A DNA stretch of 64,000 bases from Lumbricus terrestris. Lineage: Eukaryota; Annelida; Clitellata; Crassiclitellata; Lumbricidae. Of the stretch, positions 38,440-48,532 are shown piece by piece (positions within the stretch are counted from its first letter, which is position 1; each line of letters begins with the position of its first letter). Location: the NCBI GenBank assembly GCA_949752735.1, contig OX457038.1, forward strand, positions 64,117,205-64,181,204, read 5' to 3'. Under the pieces are notes generated by a model. That model had not been told where the DNA came from. It did not search any database and saw nothing but the letters and a program-made list of their open reading frames with translations. A program made the position numbers and the translations under genes.

Positions 38440-38880
38440 TACCTGTCCTGAAATCACTTCACTGGCTCAAAATACCTGAACGAATCGAATACAAAGTCCT
38501 CCTCTCACTCACTAACAATGCGCTTCAATCATCCCAGCCGTTCTACCTTCGTCAGTTGTTCACCATCCAGTCACTTCGTTAGCACGCTCCTCATCCACCA
38601 TTGGCCTACTGCTTCGCCCCTCCCATCACTTTCAATGACTTCATCACTGAAATTCGCAAACCGCTCCGTACGTTCCACCTATTTAATTGGAACAAACTTC
38701 CACCAGCACTACGGCAAACTTCCGACCCATCATTTACGAGCTCACCAAAACTTCACTTCTCGTTACCCAGTATCTCCCCGCAGATCTTTCACTCAAAACT
38801 GAAAATATTGCTCTTTCACAATTCCTATCTTGATTCTTCTTCTTCTCCTCACATCCCCTCGCCATTTCAACTCTAAACAT
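38440..38880 (+). mobile_element. LINE RT C-terminal fragment
   Basis: Plus strand reads PVLKSLHWLKIPERIEYKVL, then LSLTNNALQSSQPFYLRQL, the classic C-terminal region of vertebrate-like CR1/L2/Tx-type LINE proteins. Frameshifts separate later parts (SNRSVR, then FHLFNWNKLPPALRQ). Confidence 0.7.
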
Positions 38881-39480
38881 CACCCCCTTAGCCGTCCATC
38901 TATCTGCCTGCCTGACTCTCCGGTCTTGACCCGCTGCCCAGTGCCCATAATAGCCTATATAGGCCTATGGATTTTGTTTTGATTGAGTGCTGTGAATAAG
39001 TTGATTCCCGCGACTTCGCTTTTGTGGGCGCCGTAGAAGTCTCGATATTAGGCTACGATTACGATCGACACAAATTATGAGAAAGGCGTGTAGTGCTTTA
39101 GGCCAAATTATTATTATAGGCGTAGGCGTAGGCGTAGAGGTCAACCCAATATAAGGACCGTCTCCAACAGTAACTGCCATATGTTACGAGTAGACCTATA
39201 ATTCATTCGCAAAGAGTCCGACGTCGGTCTAAAGGTCTGGATAGCTGAACCAAAGTCCACACATATGCAATGCGTGAAAAGGATAACGAAAGCATTTGAA
39301 AGAGATATGTGAAGGACAGCGTGAAACAAATGCAGACCAATTAAACCGATCTTGATAGACGATAACAAACGAGGATCGATAGCCCATGTCAACACTTGAA
39401 CAAACACATTGTACTTAAATAACGATGGGAGATGCTTTGTTCTTACCCATCACCGCCGAATGGTTGGCGTCAGGCACTGA
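38881..39480. other. Intergenic, no gene seen
   Basis: A GGCGTA triplicate lies at 39,119-39,137. No coding signal was found. Confidence 0.4.
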
Positions 39481-39566
39481 CGACGACGGCGGCGACGGCG
39501 GCGACGACGACGACGGCGGCGGCGACGACGACGATGGCGGTGACGGTGACGATGACGGTGACGATG
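39481..39566 (+). repeat. GAC/GGC trinucleotide tract
   Basis: Interrupted run of GACGAC, GGCGGC and GATGACGGT triplets over about 86 bp. In no frame is it embedded in a recognisable gene. Confidence 0.85.
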
Positions 39567-39659
39567 ACGACTCTGCTTAGCAAACATTTCTACTTCTTTC
39601 CTTAAAACGCACTTGTTAATGTCTGATAGATAGCCATGACACTATAAATCGATGCAATC

Positions 39660-41175
39660 GATCTCTACAGGAAGGCATTCTACCATCAACGCAAAAGAGG
39701 TCAATCCTGATACCTGCTCTGAAAAGCGGTGGATTGGATCCGACTAATCCCGGGAACTATAGGCCGATAGCGAATGTTACGTTCCTCTCGAAGCTCATCG
39801 AAAAGATCGTCGCCATGCAACTCGTCGCTTACCTAGAAGGGAATAATCTGCTGCCTCAGAATCAGTCCGGTTTCAGAAGATTCCACTCAACTGAAACGCT
39901 TCTGCTCCGACTCCTCTCAGACATCTACGGAGCGATCGACAGAGCTCAGCTGACCCTGCTGGCCCTTTTTGACGTCAGCGCCGCTTTTGACACTGTAGAC
40001 CACGAGATTTTGTTAGAGCGGCTGAGTGTTTCTTTTGGTTTGTCTGGTGCATTTTACAAATGGATAGATTCTTTTCTTCAGGAGCGTTCTCTGTGTGTGG
40101 TCCATGGCTCTTCTAGGTCCCCATGGGTGCCTGCACAATATGGTCTACCCCAGGGTTCGGTCCTTGGTCCCATACTTTATATTATTTACACCTCAGGTCT
40201 TGCCACTCTACTAACAGCTCATTCGGTTTTGAGTCAGCAGTATGCTGACGACGTCCAGGCTTACACCCATTGCCTCCCTTCTAATGCTGTCAAAGTGGTT
40301 CGGATAATGAGCGGGACTTTGGATGCTCTAGAGGCATGGATGTCATCCAATAGACTACGCTTGAACCCATCTAAGACAAAATTTATTTGGTTGGGCACAC
40401 GGCAGCAGCTTGCCAAGCTTGATCTATTTTCTCTTGCATCTGAATTTCCTGGCTTTGTCTTTGCAACCACGGTTCATGACCTCGGTATCCAACTTGACCA
40501 AGAACTAACTTTTGCTCCTCAACTTCACCGTCTTGCTCGAGACTGCTATTATCAGCTGCGCCAGCTTCGCACTGTCATCCGTTCTCTTACGTCTGCTGCT
40601 ACACTTACTTTAGTGCATTCTTTCGTTACATCTCGCATCGACTATTGCTCTTCGCTCTACATTGGCCTCCCATCCAGCAGATTGACTTGTCTTGACCGGG
40701 TGTTGCGCTCTGCTGCGCGCCTAATTGGGCAAATTCCTAAATATGGTCATGTCTCAAACTACATGCTTGAGGTACTTCACTGGCTCCCTATTCGCCAGCG
40801 TATCGAGTTCAGGGTAGCTGCATTGGTATGGCGATGTTGTCAGGGCCTTGCCCCAACTTACCTCCGTGAGCTATGCAGCTTTACATTGGGTATCCAAGGA
40901 CGTCATCAGCTACGCTCTGCTGATAGGGGAGTCCTCTTAGTTCCTTTTGCTCATACTATACTACCATGAAGAATCGAGCCTTTTCTGTGGTTGGACCAGT
41001 GGTCTGGAATGGCCTTCCTTTTGAGCTACGCCTACACCCTGGAACTCTACCAGGATCCTTCCTTACTAAACTTAAAACTGTTCTTTTTGTGCGCGCTGGA
41101 GTCGGGAGCGCCTCTGAGTAGTTTTTTCTTGAAGGAGCGCTATATAAATGTCCGAATGAATGAATGAATGAATAA
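39660..41175 (+). mobile_element. CR1/L2-like LINE, 5'-truncated
   Basis: Begins inside the RT at about 39,671 (QEGILPSTQKRSILIPALKS) and runs through NYRPIANVTFLSKLIEKI, FDVSAAFDTVDHEILLERL, YGLPQGSVLGPILYIIY and QYADD (YADD at 40,241-40,252). The main frame stops at 40,967-40,969; the expected C-terminus MKNRAFSVVGPVVWNGLPFE continues in another frame from 40,972, so there is a frameshift near 40,960. The 3' end has GCGCTATATAAATGTCCGAA and a (GAAT)n tail. No endonuclease remains; inactive. Confidence 0.88.
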
Positions 41176-41296
41176 AGCGCAATGTTAAGTGTTTTGATAT
41201 GAATATACAGCATTATACACACGGACGAACACATAATATACATATACGCAAATACATGCATGCATTTATTTATGCATACATATATACTTACATATA

Positions 41297-41490
41297 CAGG
41301 CATACATACATACATAGGCTTACATACATACATACACACATGCATACATACATAGATACATACATACATACATACATACATACATACATACATACATACA
41401 TACATACATACATACATACATACATACATACATACATACATACATACATACATACACATACATACATACATAGGCCTACATACATACATA
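41297..41490. repeat. (CATA)n microsatellite, left part
   Basis: About 190 bp of CATA repeats with TAGGCTTA and TAGGCCTA interruptions. It abuts the left LTR and continues as the same repeat on the far side of the LTR element (48,395-48,532). Confidence 0.9.
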
Positions 41491-41840
41491 TGTAAAGAAG
41501 TAGGGTTCCATTTATACAGCGCCATGTGACATCGATTATAAGTTAACTGCGTGTATTGCCATGAATGAATATGTATGGTTATGAGAGTATATGTATGTAT
41601 GAGTGTGAGTAATATGTGATAGAACTGCGCCCTGTTTAAGTAGGCCCAGCTGCAAGTGGAGGACTCAGACCTGATTTAATAGACCGATGACGAACAGAGA
41701 ACTAGGACCTGCATTTGAGGCCTCGGCGTCTTTACACGTCGATGGCGTGGCATATGCACAGAGACACGCGCACGGACATTAGTAGGACGCAGGCAGACAA
41801 CGAGAGATACACCATGAAATAGACAGAGCTGAGGGGAAGT

Positions 41841-41849
41841 GCATAAAAG
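41841..41849 (+). promoter_or_regulatory. LTR TATA-like box
   Basis: GCATAAAAG, the only good TATA-like word in the first 500 bp of the LTR. Assignment as the promoter is inference. Confidence 0.4.
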
Positions 41850-42455
41850 AGAGCGATGCTTGTTGCTATGGGCCAGTTCGTCGTCCTCCAGAGGCCAGTT
41901 GTTGTCTTCCAGTCGCCAGTTTGTCGTGCGAGTTGCGAGTTTGAGAGTTACTGTGCTAGTTCGCTGTGTGCGAGGACGATGCAGAGAAGAGAGGATAAAG
42001 GCCGTATCTAAGGACGATTGTCTAGATTCGATAACAAGTGACGAGTTAATAGAGAAGTCTGCGACACGATAGGATTCAACTACGAGGAGAACAGCGGTGA
42101 ACGACGAGAAGTGAAGCGATCGTTATACTAGGAATAGACGGCAGGAATCGAAGGACGTTGCCGAGAAATTGGAGACTATTACTGATTGTGATTCTGCGAG
42201 TTCATGGAAGGAAGGAGGAGACGCTAAAGACGGAATTCTGTGAGAACATATGGAATGAAGGAAGGACTGACACGAGCGATCTGACAGGCAGGTCTCATTA
42301 TTATTGTTGTTGATAGTGGGAAAAACCCAGGTCTGAAATTAACCCGTATTATTGTTGCTGTGCGCTAGGCTAGGCAGAGTGAAAGAGTGAATGCTATAAT
42401 TAGTTTCTTTGATTATATTGCGCTATCTTGTGTCTTGATTGTATTAATTGACTGT

Positions 42456-42461
42456 AATAAA
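42456..42461 (+). promoter_or_regulatory. LTR polyadenylation signal
   Basis: AATAAA 27 bp before the U5 ORF start. The matching signal in the 3' LTR is at 47,432-47,437. Confidence 0.55.
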
Positions 42462-42487
42462 GACATAGCTACGGCTATTGGACTAAA

Positions 42488-43459
42488 ATGTCTCGGCTTT
42501 CTGTAAGTAATGACGGGGATGAGAATGAGAGTGAAACTGGACGAGAGGAAAGGGACGGACAACGATCTTTAGGCCAAGATTCCGGACTGATGGCCATGTT
42601 ATCCAATATAAACCGAACGCTTTCTAGTGTCCACGACAGACAGCAACAGATTGACGATCGGGTTAGAAGAATGGATGATCGAATACGAGGAGTGGACGAC
42701 GGACTACATGGATTGTCCGACCGACAAAGACGGTTAGAGGAACGATTCACGGAGATGCCCTACGAGACAGACCTAGTATTTGCAGACCCAGATGAAGAGA
42801 GAGGAAGGAGCGCGACATGGACATTAATGAGGGACAATAGACGTACGGGTTGGCAGGACGGAGAAGAGGACAGGAGAGAAATCCGGCAGGAAGAGGAAAC
42901 AAGGGACCAGGAAGTGAGAATTGCGAGAACGGAGGAAGAGGAGGAGATTAGGACGAACCCAGGTAGTGAAGAGAAAACTATCGAAGAGCAATGCGATTCC
43001 GCGCCAAAGGCTCGGCCGACACCTCGAGAGGAAGAAGGGAAGGGAACCAGTACAGAGGCTATGCCAGATAGTCGGAGAAGTGCCAGACTGATGAATAAGA
43101 CTAGGCCCGACTATGCACAACTGGATAGGCTGGGGTTTCCCACCCAGGCCGGTTACTCCGCTATCGTAAGGGAAGGGAGTAGGGAGAGGAGTGAGGAGAG
43201 GGCCTCGATGGTCAGAACCGAGGGGGTACCCAAACAACTGGGGGTAGCGCCCCAGTTGGCCCTCTCGGGGACGACAACAACGTTCAATAGGGGCCAACCC
43301 CTTTTTAGGACGGGCGATGGAATGGCAGACTGGGGAGGGTTGGAGGACGGACGTTTGGGGATCCCTCCCGGTGGTGCCAGACCAGGCGGCCCACGATTAA
43401 AAAGGGGGGAACGTTACAATGGCGACGAGGATGGGATTCGAGTGGAGTACAACGATTAA
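42488..43459 (+). CDS. ORF in the LTR (U5), possible Gag N-terminal part
   Basis: 323 codons from ATG at 42,488, crossing the LTR end and the primer site and stopping at 43,457-43,459. The product is very charged, with heptad-like segments (INRTLSSVHDRQQQIDDRV, RRMDDRIRGVDD) suggesting a coiled coil, then acidic and basic low-complexity sequence. No known domain is recognised. The next ORF (43,498) is in a different frame. The 3' LTR copy (47,464-48,561) is identical until the LTR ends, then reads into the CATA microsatellite. Coiled coils are common in gag, but the role is inferred. Confidence 0.65.
   Translation: MSRLSVSNDGDENESETGREERDGQRSLGQDSGLMAMLSNINRTLSSVHDRQQQIDDRVRRMDDRIRGVDDGLHGLSDRQRRLEERFTEMPYETDLVFADPDEERGRSATWTLMRDNRRTGWQDGEEDRREIRQEEETRDQEVRIARTEEEEEIRTNPGSEEKTIEEQCDSAPKARPTPREEEGKGTSTEAMPDSRRSARLMNKTRPDYAQLDRLGFPTQAGYSAIVREGSRERSEERASMVRTEGVPKQLGVAPQLALSGTTTTFNRGQPLFRTGDGMADWGGLEDGRLGIPPGGARPGGPRLKRGERYNGDEDGIRVEYND
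43420..43441 (+). other. Primer-binding site, tRNA-Ser type
   Basis: Starts TGGCGACGAGGATGGGAT one base after the LTR. It is complementary over 22 bases to the 3' end of eukaryotic tRNA-Ser(GCU) with CCA added, as I remember that tRNA. A partial second copy (TGGCGACGAGG then TTGG) lies 59 bp downstream. Confidence 0.75.
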
Positions 43460-43497
43460 AAAGGGGGGAACGTTACAATGGCGACGAGGTTGGTGAT

Positions 43498-45891
43498 GTG
43501 AGAGTGAGAACAGAGCGTTACAATGATGAAGAGGCTGATGGGACTCATGTAAGACAGAGAGACGAAGATGTAGATAGATTTGGAAATGAAAATATGGATG
43601 AGATGAGAAATTTTGGACATAGAATAGGAGGACAAAATGAAGAAGAGAATAGAGGTGGAATATTAGTTAGAAGAGAAGAAGGAATTAGGAATAAAGACAG
43701 ACAGAGAACTGGCTATGACGAAGAAGAAGAACGAATGAGGATATTTGACTGTAATGAAAAGAGATGGACAGAAAGTGCGACGAACAGAGGAAACGACAAC
43801 CGACAATTAAGATTTGATGAACGTGTGCATGATGAGTATGAAGATGGTGTTGTTTTTGATGATGTTGGGCCGAAATCTAGCCACAGGCAACTAAACCAAA
43901 ATTACGAATCTATTTTGGGGGATCCGAGAAGCGGATACGTGAGTGCTTCAAAAATACTCGCAAGAGGGCGATACGAGAATCTGTTGCCACCGCAAACGCA
44001 TATGTACTCTGGGCACATGATGACTAATGAAACAGCAGTAGAAGGGTTGCCAAGGAGAATAATAACAATGGGGTCGACGAGCTATGAACAATCGACTACA
44101 GCACAACCGAGACTGAACCATACGGCAGCACAGCAATACAAATCAGTGTCTCAAACGTACGCTGCCACGCCAAAAACATCCATCGCAACACAGACTATGG
44201 CAAACGAGATCAACGACCAAATGAGTCGACCGACTATTGCGAGATCGGGAGGAGAAGATTCGAACAGCAGCGCAATAAGCAAGAATAGTCAGATTAAGTT
44301 AGGATGCTATAACGGGAAAACGGATTTGGCTACGTTTTTGCGGAAATTCAATGTGTGTAGACGACAGAATAGATGGACGGCAATGGATAGCCTAAATCAT
44401 TTGACGTGCGCTCTGGTGGAGGAAGCGGCCCATATAATCCCCGATGAGGAAATAGAAGAATTGGAGTCGGCAGAAGAACTAGTGAAAAGATTGAAAGCGA
44501 GATTTGGCACTGAACAGCAGCAAGCGATGTATAGAGTCCAGTTGAATACGAAAAGACAAAAGCCAAACGAAGATTTGAGTCAACTAGCAGGAGAGATCAG
44601 TCGACTAATGACGCTAGCTTATCCGGGAAGAGCATCAATTCATAGCGAGACAATAGCTATAAAAAGTTATTTAGACGCCATACAGGACCGGGAAATTAGT
44701 ATGAAGACGCAAGAAAAAGAGCCGCAGACATTGACAGAAGCGTTGAAAGTATCTTTAAGACTGCATAGCTATAAACAAGCAGAAAGAAACGGGAATTGGA
44801 CGAACAGAGGAAACGACCGTGTACGAACAACCGCAGAACCTGAGGAATATTATGATAGAGAAGCGGAGAGGCGCTATAACAACAACTGGAATGGAAATCG
44901 GCGAGGGAATTTTGGAAACGGGAACCAGAGACGGAGTGACGTCAGAGCTATACGACCTCCGTATAATAATAATAATACATACTCCGCGCCACGCTACAAC
45001 GATTATCAACAAGGAAGAGCACAACAACAGAGATATTATAACAGGCAAGAGGGTCGACCTGATACACGTCGTTGTTATTACTGTCGGGGGCGACATTTGA
45101 TCCGTTTTTGTCAAATTAGGATGCAGGATGAGAGAAACGAAATGAGAAACGGGACTAACGACCAACGGAGAGAAGAACAAGAACCGCCAACGCACCATGT
45201 CAGACATTTACTCAGTTCGTCCAGTCCGTATTTGAAAATGTGGCTTAACGGCCATGAACAGGATGTTTTGCTCGACACCGGCTCAAACGTTTCTCTGGTC
45301 CCCGCAAGACTAGTGAGAGACGCGAGCATCAGACCTTCTCAACATACGATTTGTGCCGCCAACAACTCGTCAATAACCATAATTGGGAGGACAAGACTGA
45401 GACTGCAGATGGTCGGGAGGACGTTCTTCGTGGACGCCCTAGTCACTCCGGAGGTGGACGAGATCTTACTGGGATACAAATGGATGGTGGACAATCACCT
45501 CAATTGGGATCTACGACAGAAATGGGTCAATATCATGGGACAAAGGGCCGATTTATATTTCCTCAACGAAGAGCCTCGTTGTGGAATGGTGACGGAAGAA
45601 GAAGATGTGGTCGTTTCACCATTCAACGACATGGAGATAGACGCAGCAGTGTTATGGGAACAGGAAGCTGGAGCGGTTGGAATAGAACGTTGCTTCCATG
45701 TGCGAAGGGGAAAAATGCAGTTGAATCGGAGAAGACAGGACGTCAGACGAAAGGAGAAAAATTGCAGTGTACAACAAGGGGAGATGTACAGTGGATTGTT
45801 GGGGACGAAGAGTAAAAAGCCTACAGCAAAGACGTGGAGGAAGAAGAAAAGGAATAAAGGTGCTGTACCTAATCCGAAAGACGCCACGTAG
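43498..45891 (+). CDS. Gag-protease polyprotein
   Basis: 797 codons, open without internal stops (the start codon is not certain; the listed start is GTG). The N-terminal half is basic, acidic and low-complexity. A retrotransposon gag core follows (KLGCYNGKTDLATFLRKFN, HLTCALVEEAAHII, LKARFGTEQQQAMYRVQL). A zinc knuckle at 45,073-45,111 reads CYYCRGRHLIRFC, spacing CX2CX3HX4C, one residue shorter than canonical. An aspartic protease follows, with LLDTGSNVSLVP (DTGS at 45,274-45,285) and EILLGYKWM. After about 45,660 the frame loses family identity because the polymerase region is deleted. Confidence 0.88.
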   Translation: MRVRTERYNDEEADGTHVRQRDEDVDRFGNENMDEMRNFGHRIGGQNEEENRGGILVRREEGIRNKDRQRTGYDEEEERMRIFDCNEKRWTESATNRGNDNRQLRFDERVHDEYEDGVVFDDVGPKSSHRQLNQNYESILGDPRSGYVSASKILARGRYENLLPPQTHMYSGHMMTNETAVEGLPRRIITMGSTSYEQSTTAQPRLNHTAAQQYKSVSQTYAATPKTSIATQTMANEINDQMSRPTIARSGGEDSNSSAISKNSQIKLGCYNGKTDLATFLRKFNVCRRQNRWTAMDSLNHLTCALVEEAAHIIPDEEIEELESAEELVKRLKARFGTEQQQAMYRVQLNTKRQKPNEDLSQLAGEISRLMTLAYPGRASIHSETIAIKSYLDAIQDREISMKTQEKEPQTLTEALKVSLRLHSYKQAERNGNWTNRGNDRVRTTAEPEEYYDREAERRYNNNWNGNRRGNFGNGNQRRSDVRAIRPPYNNNNTYSAPRYNDYQQGRAQQQRYYNRQEGRPDTRRCYYCRGRHLIRFCQIRMQDERNEMRNGTNDQRREEQEPPTHHVRHLLSSSSPYLKMWLNGHEQDVLLDTGSNVSLVPARLVRDASIRPSQHTICAANNSSITIIGRTRLRLQMVGRTFFVDALVTPEVDEILLGYKWMVDNHLNWDLRQKWVNIMGQRADLYFLNEEPRCGMVTEEEDVVVSPFNDMEIDAAVLWEQEAGAVGIERCFHVRRGKMQLNRRRQDVRRKEKNCSVQQGEMYSGLLGTKSKKPTAKTWRKKKRNKGAVPNPKDAT

Positions 45892-46060
45892 TAAAGCCCG
45901 GATTGAGTACGTTGACAAACTCAAGCCGTACTTTGGAAGTGACGATAAACGCCAGGACAACCGCCTGCAACGAGCTACGGAGACGCCAAGCGAGGAGGAG
46001 GTCAACGGACGTGAAACACGACCAAAACGCTTTATAAAGAAACCCAGTCGTTATCAGTAG
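45830..46060 (+). pseudogene. Integrase C-terminal tail (remnant)
   Basis: In a frame different from gag-pro: KGIKVLYLIRKTPRSKARIE, then YVDKLKPYFGS and ending TRPKRFIKKPSRYQ and TAG. The VDKLKP and RPKR...P...Y words are typical of the end of gypsy-type pol. The RT, RNase H and integrase catalytic domain that should precede it are absent. Confidence 0.7.
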
Positions 46061-46450
46061 ACTTAATGTTGCGCTATATAAAAATGTATTACAGGATGAT
46101 GCTTAATTAGAATGCATAGAGACTATTAGTAGAGTAATGCTATTGAACTGTCTTTAACTGTGGACGTGCATAATGATCGAGGAAAGATTTTGTTTTTAAA
46201 TTAGTAATGAGAGTGCTATTGATGATTATTATCGGATAATTAAGGCTTATGGAACTACTGAGCATATTATGAGGCGATTAGTGACTGCATACTTGCAGAA
46301 GACATTGAAATGTTATATTGCTATGTGCTAGATTTATATTGTGGTGATTGCATTTTACTGCTTAAGGTATGACTGGTTGATGAATGGTTAAACTAGGCCT
46401 AACTATTGTGTACACGCAGTCAATATAATCGTTCCTCATGCTTCGGAATT

Positions 46451-46466
46451 AGATGGGCGGGGGTAT
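46451..46466 (+). other. Polypurine tract
   Basis: AGATGGGCGGGGGTAT directly before the 3' LTR, in the position used to prime plus-strand synthesis. Confidence 0.55.
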
Positions 46467-48394
46467 TGTAAAGAAGTAGGGTTCCATTTATACAGCGCCA
46501 TGTGACATCGATTATAAGTTAACTGCGTGTATTGCCATGAATGAATATGTATGGTTATGAGAGTATATGTATGTATGAGTGTGAGTAATATGTGATAGAA
46601 CTGCGCCCTGTTTAAGTAGGCCCAGCTGCAAGTGGAGGACTCAGACCTGATTTAATAGACCGATGACGAACAGAGAACTAGGACCTGCATTTGAGGCCTC
46701 GGCGTCTTTACACGTCGATGGCGTGGCATATGCACAGAGACACGCGCACGGACATTAGTAGGACGCAGGCAGACAACGAGAGATACACCATGAAATAGAC
46801 AGAGCTGAGGGGAAGTGCATAAAAGAGAGCGATGCTTGTTGCTATGGGCCAGTTCGTCGTCCTCCAGAGGCCAGTTGTTGTCTTCCAGTCGCCAGTTTGT
46901 CGTGCGAGTTGCGAGTTTGAGAGTTACTGTGCTAGTTCGCTGTGTGCGAGGACGATGCAGAGAAGAGAGGATAAAGGCCGTATCTAAGGACGATTGTCTA
47001 GATTCGATAACAAGTGACGAGTTAATAGAGAAGTCTGCGACACGATAGGATTCAACTACGAGGAGAACAGCGGTGAACGACGAGAAGTGAAGCGATCGTT
47101 ATACTAGGAATAGACGGCAGGAATCGAAGGACGTTGCCGAGAAATTGGAGACTATTACTGATTGTGATTCTGCGAGTTCATGGAAGGAAGGAGGAGACGC
47201 TAAAGACGGAATTCTGTGAGAACATATGGAATGAAGGAAGGACTGACACGAGCGATCTGACAGGCAGGTCTCATTATTATTGTTGTTGATAGTGGGAAAA
47301 ACCCAGGTCTGAAATTAACCCGTATTATTGTTGCTGTGCGCTAGGCTAGGCAGAGTGAAAGAGTGAATGCTATAATTAGTTTCTTTGATTATATTGCGCT
47401 ATCTTGTGTCTTGATTGTATTAATTGACTGTAATAAAGACATAGCTACGGCTATTGGACTAAAATGTCTCGGCTTTCTGTAAGTAATGACGGGGATGAGA
47501 ATGAGAGTGAAACTGGACGAGAGGAAAGGGACGGACAACGATCTTTAGGCCAAGATTCCGGACTGATGGCCATGTTATCCAATATAAACCGAACGCTTTC
47601 TAGTGTCCACGACAGACAGCAACAGATTGACGATCGGGTTAGAAGAATGGATGATCGAATACGAGGAGTGGACGACGGACTACATGGATTGTCCGACCGA
47701 CAAAGACGGTTAGAGGAACGATTCACGGAGATGCCCTACGAGACAGACCTAGTATTTGCAGACCCAGATGAAGAGAGAGGAAGGAGCGCGACATGGACAT
47801 TAATGAGGGACAATAGACGTACGGGTTGGCAGGACGGAGAAGAGGACAGGAGAGAAATCCGGCAGGAAGAGGAAACAAGGGACCAGGAAGTGAGAATTGC
47901 GAGAACGGAGGAAGAGGAGGAGATTAGGACGAACCCAGGTAGTGAAGAGAAAACTATCGAAGAGCAATGCGATTCCGCGCCAAAGGCTCGGCCGACACCT
48001 CGAGAGGAAGAAGGGAAGGGAACCAGTACAGAGGCTATGCCAGATAGTCGGAGAAGTGCCAGACTGATGAATAAGACTAGGCCCGACTATGCACAACTGG
48101 ATAGGCTGGGGTTTCCCACCCAGGCCGGTTACTCCGCTATCGTAAGGGAAGGGAGTAGGGAGAGGAGTGAGGAGAGGGCCTCGATGGTCAGAACCGAGGG
48201 GGTACCCAAACAACTGGGGGTAGCGCCCCAGTTGGCCCTCTCGGGGACGACAACAACGTTCAATAGGGGCCAACCCCTTTTTAGGACGGGCGATGGAATG
48301 GCAGACTGGGGAGGGTTGGAGGACGGACGTTTGGGGATCCCTCCCGGTGGTGCCAGACCAGGCGGCCCACGATTAAAAAGGGGGGAACGTTACA
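46467..48394 (+). repeat. 3' LTR
   Basis: Same length (1,928 bp) and termini as the 5' LTR. The translated segments I compared (77, 91, 157 and over 300 residues) are identical, so the two LTRs have diverged very little. Confidence 0.9.
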
Positions 48395-48532
48395 CATACA
48401 TACACACATGCATACGTACATACATACATACATACATACATACATACATACATACATACATACATACATACATACATACATACATACATACATACATACA
48501 TACATACATACATACATACATACATACATACA
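48395..48532. repeat. (CATA)n microsatellite, right part
   Basis: Continuation of the repeat at 41,297-41,490, separated from it by the LTR element. The repeat phase is kept across the insertion (CATA on both sides). Confidence 0.9.

Larger units (their letters stand above)
41491..43418 (+). repeat. 5' LTR
   Basis: Starts TGTAAAGAAG and ends GAACGTTACA. A TATA-like GCATAAAAG lies at 41,841-41,849 and AATAAA at 42,456-42,461, which would place U3 at about 41,491-41,870, R to about 42,480, and an unusually long U5 of more than 900 bp holding an ORF from 42,488. Confidence 0.9.
41491..48394 (+). mobile_element. Non-autonomous LTR retrotransposon (Ty3/gypsy-like), internally deleted
   Basis: Two 1,928-bp LTRs (41,491-43,418 and 46,467-48,394), both TGTAA...TTACA, flank a 3,048-bp interior with a tRNA-Ser-type primer site, gag and protease, then an integrase C-terminal tail, then a purine-rich tract. 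RT, RNase H and the integrase core are missing. Flanks on both sides are CATA (4-bp duplication, but inside a CATA microsatellite, so not decisive). Identical LTR lengths and identical translated ORFs in both LTRs imply a recent insertion. Confidence 0.92.

Noticed and set aside
42475..43297. Minus-strand open frames in the LTR and gag region
   Set aside because: They are shadows of the plus-strand ORF, caused by its purine-rich codons.
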